Positions 28,324-37,854 are shown, counted from the stretch's first letter. The stretch is DNA of 64,000 nucleotides from Flavobacteriaceae bacterium UBA5534 (GCA_002426015.1 DINS01000022.1:139315-203314); one strand, 5' to 3'. A program made the numbers and translations. The notes: generated from the sequence alone by a model not told the origin.

Positions 28324-29063
28324 TTAAATTCTTTAGAAACATCCGCAAAAACCTTCTCGCTGAAGGTAAAACCACAAAATATTTTAAATATGCCATTGGC
28401 GAAATCATCCTCGTGGTCATCGGTATTTTGATTGCGTTGCAAATTAACACATGGAACAATAACAATGAGGAGAGAAACTTGGAAGTTAAAATCATGAAAG
28501 AAATGCGAAGCAATCTTAAACTTGATTTAGTGGAAATCCAAGAAGACATTGGCATCATGGACGACATCAACAAAGCTTGCAGATATGTCCCTACTTACTT
28601 AAAAACGAAAGAACAGCCTTCCGACAGTTTATACTACTACGCTGCAATCTTGCGTGTGACGCCTCATTTTGACCCCAATAAAAGCGGATACGGCCTTTTG
28701 GTGTCCAAAGGAATAGGGATCATCTCCAATGACAGTTTACGCAATGACATTTCGGTACTTTATGAACGTCTTTATAATTATTACAAACGATATGAAGAGG
28801 AACGACTTCGATTTCATGCTACTCATAGCGAACCAAGATTACTAGAGTATTTTAATATGAAATATCAAGAAAATTTTAAATATTACGCCAATTTTGAAAT
28901 TTCTAAAGAAGACTACCTAAAACTGAAAAACGATGAGGAATTTCCCAAATTGACATCTGCCATTGCGTTTGAAAACTCTAGTGTACGAAATCGAGCTAAA
29001 CGTGTAGAAACCAAAATACTAGCATTAATTGACGCCTTAAGCAATGAGTTAAACAATAATTAA
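28320..29063 (+). CDS. DUF6090 membrane protein (copy 2)
   Basis: The 247-residue protein repeats the start NIRKNLLAEGKTTKYFKYA and membrane helix EIILVVIGILIALQINTW of copy 1 at 19731. The extracytoplasmic part is unlike copy 1 except in helical pattern. Coupling by ATGA to the APC permease makes it part of that operon, the only functional hint available. Confidence 0.88.
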   Translation: MIKFFRNIRKNLLAEGKTTKYFKYAIGEIILVVIGILIALQINTWNNNNEERNLEVKIMKEMRSNLKLDLVEIQEDIGIMDDINKACRYVPTYLKTKEQPSDSLYYYAAILRVTPHFDPNKSGYGLLVSKGIGIISNDSLRNDISVLYERLYNYYKRYEEERLRFHATHSEPRLLEYFNMKYQENFKYYANFEISKEDYLKLKNDEEFPKLTSAIAFENSSVRNRAKRVETKILALIDALSNELNNN

Positions 29064-29137
29064 ACTCTTCAGACATAATTAAATATCTAGTTAATACTGG
29101 TATAAAACGTCAATCCGTTTTTTGTAGAATCCTTCCA

Positions 29138-29710
29138 TTATTGTTTTACAGTACCCATAAAATGATTCACATTTGGGTTGATTGGGTTGCCCGAGCTTCT
29201 TCTAAATGAAGCAATTTGTCCGCAATGCCAGATGGCATCAGATATTGGACCATTAACATTATTCCAAAACGGAATTTCACGTTCACCAAATAAGATTTTA
29301 AATTGTGAGATATCATCACTTGTTCTTAAAATATCGGCTGCTGTTTTTAGATTAATAAGTGTTTGTTTTCTCTTATCGTATAAATCCATTTCTGAATAAT
29401 CGTTTTTGCCGTTTTGCTTCTTTAAGGTTGAATTCAAAATGATATATGATAAATCTAAAATATGATCGATGGTTTCGCCAGTAGAACGTACATCATCATT
29501 GGATTTATAAGCCAAGTCGCTTTTTTTTAAGTCTTCTGTTGCCCAGTAGTAACGAAAGCCAAGCGCATCAACCATTCTTGCTGCCAAGGTGCCTGCTGTA
29601 TATGTTTCAGGATAATCTGGTAGTTCATGATAGGGAAATTGCTCTTCAGCTATTTGAGCCATTCCATTTTCAAATGTAAACAACATACATATTAACAAAA
29701 ACCATCTCAT
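29138..29710 (-). CDS. Exported protein, possibly DinB-like
   Basis: The 190-residue protein has a signal peptide (to about residue 18, GMAQ). The rest is helical: TGTLAARMVDALGFRYYWATEDL-like helix, STGETIDHILDLSYIIL, and a late DAIWHCGQIASFRRSSGNP. The His in the second helix and the WHxGQI motif resemble the metal-binding helices of DinB/YfiT four-helix bundles, although an exported form is unusual. It lies 4 bp behind the peptidase gene and is probably co-transcribed. Confidence 0.75.
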   Translation of the reverse strand: MRWFLLICMLFTFENGMAQIAEEQFPYHELPDYPETYTAGTLAARMVDALGFRYYWATEDLKKSDLAYKSNDDVRSTGETIDHILDLSYIILNSTLKKQNGKNDYSEMDLYDKRKQTLINLKTAADILRTSDDISQFKILFGEREIPFWNNVNGPISDAIWHCGQIASFRRSSGNPINPNVNHFMGTVKQ

Positions 29711-29714
29711 ATTA

Positions 29715-31118
29715 CTAATCTTTTAGTTCATTTTTGTTGGAAATCGTTCCTGTTCCGTATTTATCAAATAAATACACCAACGATGCCATGGTTGCAGCTC
29801 CAAGTTCCAATTCACGCTTGTTTACGGCATCAAAAGTATCGTTACTTGCATGATGATAATCGAAATAACGTTGCGAATCTGGCACTAACCCTGCCAAAAC
29901 GATCGATTCGTTTTTAAGTGGGCCAATATCGGCACCACTATGTCCTTTTTCAAAATAATGGATTAAATAGGGCTTAAACAATGACTCCCAACCCATAACT
30001 TTATTAAAAACGGCATCGTTGCAATCAAAGCTAAAGCCTCTTGGTGTAAAACCACCCGAATCACTTTCTAAAGCAAAAATGTGGTTTTCGCCCTTGGCCT
30101 TTGCTTCTTCTGCATATTTATTGCCTCCTCGCAACCCATTTTCTTCATTCATGAACAAAACAACTCTGATGCTACGTTTTGGTTTGATACCACTTTCTTT
30201 CAATAATCGCAAGACATCCATTGATTGGACACAACCTGCACCATCATCATGTGAGCCATCACCTAAATCCCATGAATCGAGATGTCCTCCAACTACAATA
30301 AACTCGTTTGGGAACTCACTTCCAGTGATTTGACCAATTACATTATATGATTGAACATCCTTGAGTTGTTGACAATTTTGACTAAAAAATAGTTTGATAT
30401 TGTTGTCTAAAGCTAACATACCACTCAATAACTCGGCATGGTTGGTACTAATGGCTGCCGAAGGAATACGTTGAGAGTTTGGCAAATTGCCATAACTCAT
30501 ACTTCCTGTGTGAGGATAATCGTCCATTCGTAAATTCATGGAGCGAACAATAACACCAACTGCCCCATATTTGCCAGCTTCCATAGCACCTGCATAGCGT
30601 TGATCGACACAACCACCATAAGCATCAAACGTATTTACCAAGTCGGCTTGCATTGGTCTATTGTAAAACACAATTTTGCCTTCAATTTTATCTTTGCCCA
30701 ACACTTCCAGTTCAGCAATACTTTTAACCTCAATAACATTAGCTTTCACACCTCCATTTGGTGTGGCCACAGAACCACCAAGCGCACAAATATTTACTGC
30801 AGTTGTCTTACCTGGAATGGTTTCAATGTAAGCAAATTCTGGAGCTCCTCTTACCCACTTTGGCACCATCACTGGCTGGAGCCATACTTTATCGAGGCCT
30901 AACTTTTCGAGTTCTTCTTTAGTATATTCTACAGCTCTCTCGGCACCTAAAGAGCCTGAAAGCCGTGAGCCTATTTGGTTAGACAAGTGATCTAACCACT
31001 CGTAGCTTTTGCCGTTGGTTAAGGAGTTTGAATATATTTTTTTAAGATTGTCAGCATCTGTTTGTGCTGATACGTTAAGTGAAATTAAAATACAAAAGAG
31101 AACGATTAATTGCTTCAT
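29715..31118 (-). CDS. M28-family zinc peptidase (carboxypeptidase Q-like)
   Basis: The start is set at the ATG at 31118, which gives a clean signal peptide (MKQLIVLFCILISLNVSAQ) and a 467-residue protein; the upstream ATG at 31172 would add an unlikely tail. The mature part has a PA-domain insert (about 130-230) and the M28 zinc motif set: GGHLDSWDLGDGSHDDGAG, MNEENGLRGG, ALESDSGGF and a late YHHASNDTFD. The enzyme would act in the periplasm or on the surface to free amino acids from peptides. Confidence 0.93.
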   Translation of the reverse strand: MKQLIVLFCILISLNVSAQTDADNLKKIYSNSLTNGKSYEWLDHLSNQIGSRLSGSLGAERAVEYTKEELEKLGLDKVWLQPVMVPKWVRGAPEFAYIETIPGKTTAVNICALGGSVATPNGGVKANVIEVKSIAELEVLGKDKIEGKIVFYNRPMQADLVNTFDAYGGCVDQRYAGAMEAGKYGAVGVIVRSMNLRMDDYPHTGSMSYGNLPNSQRIPSAAISTNHAELLSGMLALDNNIKLFFSQNCQQLKDVQSYNVIGQITGSEFPNEFIVVGGHLDSWDLGDGSHDDGAGCVQSMDVLRLLKESGIKPKRSIRVVLFMNEENGLRGGNKYAEEAKAKGENHIFALESDSGGFTPRGFSFDCNDAVFNKVMGWESLFKPYLIHYFEKGHSGADIGPLKNESIVLAGLVPDSQRYFDYHHASNDTFDAVNKRELELGAATMASLVYLFDKYGTGTISNKNELKD

Positions 31119-31215
31119 GTGGAGATTATATAATTTAAAAAAAATAAATATACTATTAAAAAAACAGTTCAAGTCTAAAAGAAAACTTAAATAATTTCTC
31201 TTATCAACATTGTGA

Positions 31216-32094
31216 TTATTCGCTACGGAGCTGTTGCATATACAATTCTAAATTGGCTTTTATTTCATCATCCAATTCAGGCTCTTGAATGTCTGTATAG
31301 GTTTTAAGCGTGTCATACATGATTTTTGCAACAATATAACGTGCTGTTTCTTTATCGTCAGCAGGAATGGTGTACCAAGGTGCATGAGGTTTAGAAGTCC
31401 GGTTGATGGCGTCTTCGTAACAATCCATATAGTTGTCCCAAAGTTTGCGCTCTTTTAAATCGCCTGGTGAAAATTTCCAGTTTTTCTCTTGTTTCTCAAG
31501 GCGACGAAGCAATCTGTTTTTTTGTTCTCTTTTTGAAAGATTAAGAAAGAACTTAAAGATGATTGTCCCATTATCAGCTATATGCTTTTCAAAATTATTG
31601 ATTTCTTCCATCCTTTTATCCCAAAAGGCATCATTGATATCATCGACAGTATTGATCGTGGGTATGTTTTCGCCCAAAATATATTCTGGATGTACTCTAG
31701 TGACCAAGACATTTTCGTAATGTGTACGATTAAAAACACCAAATTTTCCTCGTGGAGGAAGTGCGATATAATGTCGCCATAAATAGTCGTGTTTTAACTC
31801 CAACTCGGTAGGTACCTTAAAGCTATGCACAACAATACCTCGTGTATTGAAATCTTTAAAAACCTCACGGATTAAACTATCCTTACCAGCTGTATCCATA
31901 CCTTGTAGGCATACCAAAACTGCATATTTACCGTGAGCATACATTGTGTCTTGGAGTTTACCCAGATCTTCTCTTATTTCTTCCATCTCGTCTTCGATGT
32001 TGTCTTCGGATGCTTCGAGATTGTAAGTAGAGCTTAAGTTTTTAAACTGTATTGGCTTGGTAACTTTAAACTCGTCAATACTGATTTTTTTCAT
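31216..32094 (-). CDS. ppk2: Polyphosphate kinase 2 family protein
   Basis: PPK2 enzymes transfer phosphate between polyphosphate and nucleotides. The 292-residue protein has Walker A GMDTAGKD (65-72), the PPK2 segments LPPRGKFGVFNRTHYENVLV and EKNWKFSPGDLKERKLWDNY, and the late PWYTIPADDK. Single-domain proteins of this length are class I or III (ADP or AMP acceptor). It is 11 bp behind the response regulator at 32106, so polyphosphate metabolism may be linked to that regulator. Confidence 0.94.
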   Translation of the reverse strand: MKKISIDEFKVTKPIQFKNLSSTYNLEASEDNIEDEMEEIREDLGKLQDTMYAHGKYAVLVCLQGMDTAGKDSLIREVFKDFNTRGIVVHSFKVPTELELKHDYLWRHYIALPPRGKFGVFNRTHYENVLVTRVHPEYILGENIPTINTVDDINDAFWDKRMEEINNFEKHIADNGTIIFKFFLNLSKREQKNRLLRRLEKQEKNWKFSPGDLKERKLWDNYMDCYEDAINRTSKPHAPWYTIPADDKETARYIVAKIMYDTLKTYTDIQEPELDDEIKANLELYMQQLRSE

Positions 32095-32105
32095 TCCTTA
32101 TACTT

Positions 32106-33269
32106 TTATTTGGACGCGAACAACTTCACATCATTTTCGCTGACTTCTTTTTCACCAAGAATAATCAATCGCTCCACAACATTGCGAAGTTCCCTGATAT
32201 TACCTGTCCAGTCATACTCTTGTAATAATTTGATGGCTTTATTGGAAAATGATTTTTTTGCGGTTCCTTGTTCTTCAGCAATCTTACTTGCAAAGTAATC
32301 AACCAATAATGGAATATCCTCTCTTCTGTCGTTTAAGGATGGAACTTGAACTAAAATAACGGCCAAACGATGGTACAAATCTTCTCTAAATCGGCCTTCG
32401 TCTATTTCTTTCTTTAGATTTTTATTAGTAGCAGCGACAACTCGCACATCCACTTTAATATCCTTATCATTGCCTACTCGTTGTATTTTGTTTTCTTGCA
32501 ACGCACGCAATACTTTAGCTTGTGCAGACAAGCTCATATCACCAATTTCGTCTAAAAAAATGGTGCCACCATTGGCAGCTTCAAATTTTCCTGCTCTATC
32601 TTTTACTGCACTGGTAAAAGCACCTTTAACGTGTCCAAATAATTCACTTTCAATCAGCTCTGACGGAATTGCAGCACAATTTACTTCGACCATAGGTCCA
32701 TTGGCACGTTCGCTTTTTTGATGCAGCCAATGTGCCACAAGTTCTTTACCAGTTCCGTTTGGCCCTGTAATCAGTACACGTGCATCCGTTGCTGCAACTT
32801 TCTCAATCATGTCTTTGATATGTGCTATCGCCTTGCTTTCACCAATCATTTCGTAATTCTTACTGACTTTCTTTTTGAGCATTTTATTCTCAACAACCAA
32901 CTCTTTTCGGTCTAAAGCAATACGAACTGTATTTAGCAAACGATTCAAGTCTGGTGGTTTTGAAATATAATCAAAAGCCCCAAGACGCATTGTATTGACT
33001 GCTGTATCGAGATCACCATGACCAGAAATCATCACAATTGGTATTTCGGGCTTGATTTTTTTGACGGCTTCCAATACTTCAACTCCATCCATTTTTGGCA
33101 TTTTGATGTCGCACAATATTAAATCGTAATCGTCTTTTTTTATTTTTTCTATTCCAATCAATCCATCTTCGGCTTCTTCTACTTCATACGAGTCGTTCTC
33201 TTCAGTTAATATTTTAACCAATACACGTCTGATGGTTGCTTCATCTTCTATGACCAATATTTTTGACAT
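32106..33269 (-). CDS. NtrC-like response regulator without DNA-binding domain
   Basis: The receiver domain (1-120) has Asp54 (LILCDIKMP) and Lys104 (YISKPP). The AAA+ domain (about 140-380) has Walker A GPNGTGKE (169-176) and Walker B GTIFLDEIGD (235-244). Two features are odd. The sigma-54 contact loop reads GAFTSA (216-221) instead of GAFTGA, and the protein stops just after the AAA+ domain, with no Fis-type HTH (387 residues against 442 for the intact relative at 57318). It may act without specific DNA binding. It is in an operon with ABC exporter, MscS and PPK2 genes. Confidence 0.92.
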   Translation of the reverse strand: MSKILVIEDEATIRRVLVKILTEENDSYEVEEAEDGLIGIEKIKKDDYDLILCDIKMPKMDGVEVLEAVKKIKPEIPIVMISGHGDLDTAVNTMRLGAFDYISKPPDLNRLLNTVRIALDRKELVVENKMLKKKVSKNYEMIGESKAIAHIKDMIEKVAATDARVLITGPNGTGKELVAHWLHQKSERANGPMVEVNCAAIPSELIESELFGHVKGAFTSAVKDRAGKFEAANGGTIFLDEIGDMSLSAQAKVLRALQENKIQRVGNDKDIKVDVRVVAATNKNLKKEIDEGRFREDLYHRLAVILVQVPSLNDRREDIPLLVDYFASKIAEEQGTAKKSFSNKAIKLLQEYDWTGNIRELRNVVERLIILGEKEVSENDVKLFASK

Positions 33270-33326
33270 CTTTTATGTTTTTTTGATTTTAATGTTTCAA
33301 TTTTTATACCAATTATACCACTTGCT

Positions 33327-34214
33327 TTAGTCTTTACTCAAATCGGTATGAGGATCTGAATTATCAACGCGAAGATTTATGTTTTGATCGGGCTTTTGAA
33401 TAATATGGATATCTCTTTGAGGAAATGGAATGCTGATTTTATGTTCTCTGAACAATTTGTCAATTTCAAATCGAATATCACTTTGTGGAAAACGTGCATT
33501 AAAACTATCATTAATAGTAAATGCAACTTTAAAGTTAAGCGAGCTATCTCCAAAGTCGGTGAATAACACGGCTGGTTCAGGGTTTTCCAATACGTCTGGA
33601 TGGTTGTTAGCTGCTTGCAACAACAATTTTTTTACCAATTGCACGTCGCTACCATAGGCAACACCAACACTTACGCTTTCTCTTGTAGTGGTTCCGTTTT
33701 GGGTCCAGTTATACAAACTGTTTGTGAGGTATAAATGGTTAGGCACAATCAACACTTTATTATCGATGGTGGTTGCCCTTGTAGTTCGTAGTTTAATTTC
33801 TTCGACACGGCCTACTTTTCCTTCCAATTCTATAATATCACCAACATGGACTGATTGGTCGATAAGTATAAAAACACCCGAAATGATATCTTGAAAAAAC
33901 GTTTGAAGCGCCAGACCAATCCCAATCAATAAGGCTGCAGAAGCTGCAAAAATACCTGTCACATTAACTCCTAGAGTATGAAATGTGATAAGCATGATGG
34001 CCACATAGATAAGCCAACGCACATACCCAAAAACAACCTTGAACTTACGCTTGTCATCATAAGGTAAGTTTCGACTCATTAATTTTCTGATAATCCTTAA
34101 AACCAATGTAGCTATTAGAAGTACTGCAACCAGTATGATAACATCCATTAAACTGACCGACACTTTATCTGTTAGCTTATAAGGCTCATTCAAAAATTCT
34201 AAAATCTCCCTCAT
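33327..34214 (-). CDS. MscS-family mechanosensitive channel
   Basis: The 295-residue protein has three or four membrane segments (about 25-130), with the pore-lining TM3 in ASAALLIGIGLALQTFFQD, then the beta domain (VGDIIELEGKVGRVEEIKLRTT, VPNHLYLTNSL) and the alpha/beta tail (FPQSDIRFEID, IPFPQRDIHI). MscS channels open on hypo-osmotic stress. It lies between the ABC permease (5-bp gap) and the response regulator. Confidence 0.93.
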   Translation of the reverse strand: MREILEFLNEPYKLTDKVSVSLMDVIILVAVLLIATLVLRIIRKLMSRNLPYDDKRKFKVVFGYVRWLIYVAIMLITFHTLGVNVTGIFAASAALLIGIGLALQTFFQDIISGVFILIDQSVHVGDIIELEGKVGRVEEIKLRTTRATTIDNKVLIVPNHLYLTNSLYNWTQNGTTTRESVSVGVAYGSDVQLVKKLLLQAANNHPDVLENPEPAVLFTDFGDSSLNFKVAFTINDSFNARFPQSDIRFEIDKLFREHKISIPFPQRDIHIIQKPDQNINLRVDNSDPHTDLSKD

Positions 34215-34219
34215 TTATC

Positions 34220-35533
34220 TTAATACTTTAACCATTTATATAACTCTTTATAGGTTGGCTTTTTGCCATACATTAAAATACCGACTCGGTAAATTTTAGC
34301 TGCAAACCACACAGCCAACATAAATGTACCAATTAATAGTAATAAAGATACAACTTGTTGCCATATTGGTACACCAAAAGGAATCCTCATAAGCATTACC
34401 ACTGGAGATGTAAACGGAATGAACGAGAAAATAGTTGAAACGGTACCGTGAGGATCTTCAATAACAGTGAACACGCCAACATAAACAGCAAGAATCAATG
34501 GCATTAAAATTGGCAGCATAAATTGTTGGGTGTCAGTTTCATTATCGACTGCAGCTCCAATAGCAGCATACAACGAACTATACAATAAATAACCTCCGAT
34601 AAAGAAAAACACAAAAGCTATGACCAAATTCAATATTGGTAGTTTAAAAAATGCCATCATGACATTTTGCATTTCGTTTTGCACTTCTGGTGATTGCATG
34701 GCCTGTTGCATCATTTCTTGCTGTGGCGTTTGCATTTGAGCAATATCAATCCCAAAAATGGCAGATAATACAAATACCATAATGCCTCCCAAAACCATCC
34801 AAATAACAAACTGTGTGATGCCTGCCAACGAGGTACCAATGATCTTACCCATCATCAATTGTATTGGTTTTACCGATGAAATAATGACTTCTATAATACG
34901 ACTTGTTTTTTCTTCGATAACACTGCGCATAATCATGTTGCCATAAATAATAATAAACATAAAGAGCAAATAACCTGCAATGCCACCGAAGGCAAGCTTC
35001 ATAATATTGTCAATTTTAGAGGTTTTTTCTCCAGTAAAACTTTCTTGCGCAATATCAATTCTTGTTTTTGAAGCTTCAATTTTTTCGATATCAACACCTC
35101 CTTGAACAAGTTTTAAGTCTGTTAATTTCTTTTCGATTTTATTTTCGAGACTTGACATAATGGTCAAGGAAGGTGAATCTTCTGAATAAAATCGTATGGC
35201 ATTTGTGATTTGTGAAGAATCAATACCTTTTTCAATATACAGCAATCCATATTCTTCTTTGGCCTTTACTTGCTTTTTTGCTTCATCCAAAGTGATGTTT
35301 TTTAAAATAGAATACGTTGTGTTATCTGTATTTTGAAAAACATCACTGACCAATCCTGTTTCATCTAAAACAGCAATTGTACGTGCTTTATTGTTATTGA
35401 TTTGCGATAAATATGCCACAACTGCAATCAGAGCAATCATAATCATTGGGCTTAAAAACGTCATAACGATGAACGATTTATTCTTCACTTTAGTGAGATA
35501 TTCTCGTTGAATAATGAGTGGTAAATGGTTCAT
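34220..35533 (-). CDS. ABC-2 type exporter permease (NatB/YhaP-like)
   Basis: The 437-residue protein has one N-terminal membrane helix (25-45), a large extracytoplasmic domain (45-185) and five or six further helices. ABC-2 membrane features include VIEEKTSRIIEVIISSVKPIQLMMGKIIG. It is encoded 3 bp behind its ATPase and is likely a sodium or small-molecule/protease-linked exporter of the NatAB/YhaQP sort; the substrate is unknown. Confidence 0.92.
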   Translation of the reverse strand: MNHLPLIIQREYLTKVKNKSFIVMTFLSPMIMIALIAVVAYLSQINNNKARTIAVLDETGLVSDVFQNTDNTTYSILKNITLDEAKKQVKAKEEYGLLYIEKGIDSSQITNAIRFYSEDSPSLTIMSSLENKIEKKLTDLKLVQGGVDIEKIEASKTRIDIAQESFTGEKTSKIDNIMKLAFGGIAGYLLFMFIIIYGNMIMRSVIEEKTSRIIEVIISSVKPIQLMMGKIIGTSLAGITQFVIWMVLGGIMVFVLSAIFGIDIAQMQTPQQEMMQQAMQSPEVQNEMQNVMMAFFKLPILNLVIAFVFFFIGGYLLYSSLYAAIGAAVDNETDTQQFMLPILMPLILAVYVGVFTVIEDPHGTVSTIFSFIPFTSPVVMLMRIPFGVPIWQQVVSLLLLIGTFMLAVWFAAKIYRVGILMYGKKPTYKELYKWLKY

Positions 35534-35536
35534 ATA

Positions 35537-36463
35537 TTAGTTGTTTTTTACAGTTTGAATAAATATATCATTGGCACTTGGTATCACTTCTACAAAATGA
35601 TGCACCTCGGCTTTTGAGGTTAAAAATGACAACAAATCGTTAGATGACGCATTGCTCGGCAATTTGACATTGAGCTTTATGTCGTCATTCAAATTTTTGA
35701 AGGTTGCTGGGAACACTTCAAACTTGTTTTTGATGGCATTGACAACTTCGTCGGCTTGTGAGGTTTGTAAACCAACTTCGAATGTGTTTGTTTTATATTG
35801 GCGTTGAATGTCTGTCAGTTTTCCATCCAAAATTTTATTCGACTTGTGAATCAATGCAATATGGTCGCACAATTCTTCTACTGATTCCATTCGATGTGTA
35901 GAAAATATGACTGTTGATCCTTCATCTCTTAATTGCAATATTTCATCTTTGATAATCGACGCATTGATTGGATCAAAACCTGAAAAAGGTTCATCAAAAA
36001 TAAGAAGTTTTGGCCTGTGCAAAACAGTCACAATAAACTGAATTTTTTGCGCCTGTCCTTTACTTAATTCTTGGATTTTCTTGTTCCACCAATCGCCAAT
36101 CTCTAACTTATCAAACCAATATTTTAAACGCTCTTTGGCTTCCTGTTTGGTCAACCCCTTCAACTGTGCCAGGTATAATGCCTGCTCGCCAACTTTCATG
36201 GATTTATATAAACCACGCTCTTCTGGCAGATAGCCAATATGCTGAATGTCAATCGGTTTCAGTGGTGAACCGTCCAAAAGCACTTGACCTTCATCAGGCA
36301 TTGTTATTTGATTGATAATTCTAATAAGTGTGGTTTTTCCGGCTCCATTAGGACCAAGTAATCCAAAAATACTGCCTTTGGGTACTGAAATGGATACATT
36401 GTTTAGTGCTTTAAAATCTCCGAAGTTTTTAGATACGGAGTTAGCCACTAATAAGTCATTCAT
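35537..36463 (-). CDS. ABC transporter ATP-binding protein (NatA/YhaQ-like)
   Basis: The 308-residue protein has Walker A GPNGAGKT (38-45), signature ELSKGQAQKIQF, Walker B LLIFDEPFSGFDP and an H-loop TH. The C-terminal part (225-308) is the extra domain of YhaQ/NatA-like ATPases. It is the first gene of an operon running through MscS and the response regulator to PPK2. Confidence 0.94.
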   Translation of the reverse strand: MNDLLVANSVSKNFGDFKALNNVSISVPKGSIFGLLGPNGAGKTTLIRIINQITMPDEGQVLLDGSPLKPIDIQHIGYLPEERGLYKSMKVGEQALYLAQLKGLTKQEAKERLKYWFDKLEIGDWWNKKIQELSKGQAQKIQFIVTVLHRPKLLIFDEPFSGFDPINASIIKDEILQLRDEGSTVIFSTHRMESVEELCDHIALIHKSNKILDGKLTDIQRQYKTNTFEVGLQTSQADEVVNAIKNKFEVFPATFKNLNDDIKLNVKLPSNASSNDLLSFLTSKAEVHHFVEVIPSANDIFIQTVKNN

Positions 36464-36585
36464 ATAGTTAGTTATTGAGAGGGTTACAAAATTCTGTTTT
36501 GTAAAGATATTAAATGTTATAGTTAGTGTGAAATTATAACACTATAAGTTTGCTTAAAAAAACAGTATAAAAAAAGTAAGGATGC

Positions 36586-36626
36586 CATAAAAACAAAACC
36601 CACCCTTAAAAAAGATTAAGGATGGG
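36586..36626 (-). terminator. dnaJ terminator
   Basis: Read on the minus strand, CCCATCCTTAA (36626-36616) pairs with TTAAGGGTGGG (36609-36599) with one G-U-type mismatch and is followed by a T-rich run (36598-36586). Confidence 0.8.
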
Positions 36627-36712
36627 AAAAAATTGCTATGAAAAAGAAAAATACCACTAAAATTAATTAGTGATAATCAAATATAGTGTTTTTTCTTAAA
36701 ATATCTAATTTA

Positions 36713-37840
36713 TTAAGAAAACATATCTTTTACTTTTTCAAAAAAAGATTTATCTCCACTTTCAGGTTTTGGCTGAAAATGCTCATCATTCTTCATGTTT
36801 TCGAAGAATTCTTTTTGTTCTTTACTTAAAGTTTTTGGAGTCCAAACATTGACGTGCACCAATAAATCGCCACTTCCATAGCCATTGATGCTTGGTATCC
36901 CCTTACCTCGTAATCGTAAGATTTTTCCAGATTGCACACCTGGTTCTATTTTAATACGTACTTTTCCAGTAACAGTATCTATTTCTTTTGAGGTTCCAAG
37001 AACAGCATCGGGCAAGCTCACATACAAATCATAATGTAAGTTATCACCTTCTCGTTTTAAAGTAGTGTGTTCTTCTTCTTCTATTACAACTAACAAATCA
37101 CCTGCAATCCCATTCCCTGGAGCGTCATTTCCTTTTCCAGAAACTTTGAGTTGCATGCCATCAACAACACCGGCAGGTATTTTTACAGATACTGTTTCTT
37201 CTGCTACTTTTAAACCTTGAGCATCAGCATCGGCTGGTTTCTTGTCAATGGATTGTCCAGCACCTCCACAAGTTGGACATGTAGAAGCTGTTTGCATTCT
37301 GCCCAAAATAGTGTTGGTCACTCTTGTAACCTGTCCATGACCATTACAAGTGCTACATGTTTTATAGGTCGTTCCTGGTGCTTGGACTTTTCGTTTTACT
37401 TTTAGTTTTTTCTCAACACCGTTGGCAATCTCTTCAAGGGTCAAACTCACTCTAATACGCAAATTACTGCCTTTGACGCGACGTTGTTGGTTACCACCAA
37501 AGCCACCTCCAAAACCAGAGAATCCGCCTCCACCTCCAAAAGCGCCACCAAAAATATCACCAAATTGGCTGAAAATGTCATCCATATTCATTCCGCCTCC
37601 GCCAAAGCCACCAGCACCATCAAAAGCCTGATGACCAAATTGGTCATAACGTGCCTTTTTTTCTGGATTGCTTAATACCTCGTAGGCTTCTGCTGCTTTT
37701 TTAAACATCTCCTCGGCTTCTTTATTGTCCGGATTTTTATCTGGATGGTATTTTAAAGCCTTTTTTCGATATGCTTTTTTAATCTCGTCAGCAGTTGCGT
37801 TTTTGCTAATCTTTAATATGTCGTAATAATCTTCTTTCAT
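36713..37840 (-). CDS. dnaJ: Chaperone DnaJ with a reduced zinc domain
   Basis: DnaJ delivers substrates to DnaK and stimulates its ATPase. The 375-residue protein has the J domain with HPD (32-34), a Gly/Phe-rich region (about 70-118), and C-terminal substrate domains. The zinc domain has only two CxxCxGxG motifs, CSTCNGHG (162-169) and CPTCGGAG (188-195), where E. coli DnaJ has four. By position these correspond to repeats 2 and 3, the pair forming zinc centre II; the residues of centre I are absent. It follows grpE after 49 bp. Confidence 0.97.
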   Translation of the reverse strand: MKEDYYDILKISKNATADEIKKAYRKKALKYHPDKNPDNKEAEEMFKKAAEAYEVLSNPEKKARYDQFGHQAFDGAGGFGGGGMNMDDIFSQFGDIFGGAFGGGGGFSGFGGGFGGNQQRRVKGSNLRIRVSLTLEEIANGVEKKLKVKRKVQAPGTTYKTCSTCNGHGQVTRVTNTILGRMQTASTCPTCGGAGQSIDKKPADADAQGLKVAEETVSVKIPAGVVDGMQLKVSGKGNDAPGNGIAGDLLVVIEEEEHTTLKREGDNLHYDLYVSLPDAVLGTSKEIDTVTGKVRIKIEPGVQSGKILRLRGKGIPSINGYGSGDLLVHVNVWTPKTLSKEQKEFFENMKNDEHFQPKPESGDKSFFEKVKDMFS

Positions 37841-37854
37841 TAATTATATTTTTC

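Noticed and set aside
31119..31172. Longer N-terminus of the M28 peptidase
   Set aside because: The signal peptide begins cleanly at 31118; the extra 18 residues are AT-rich and atypical.
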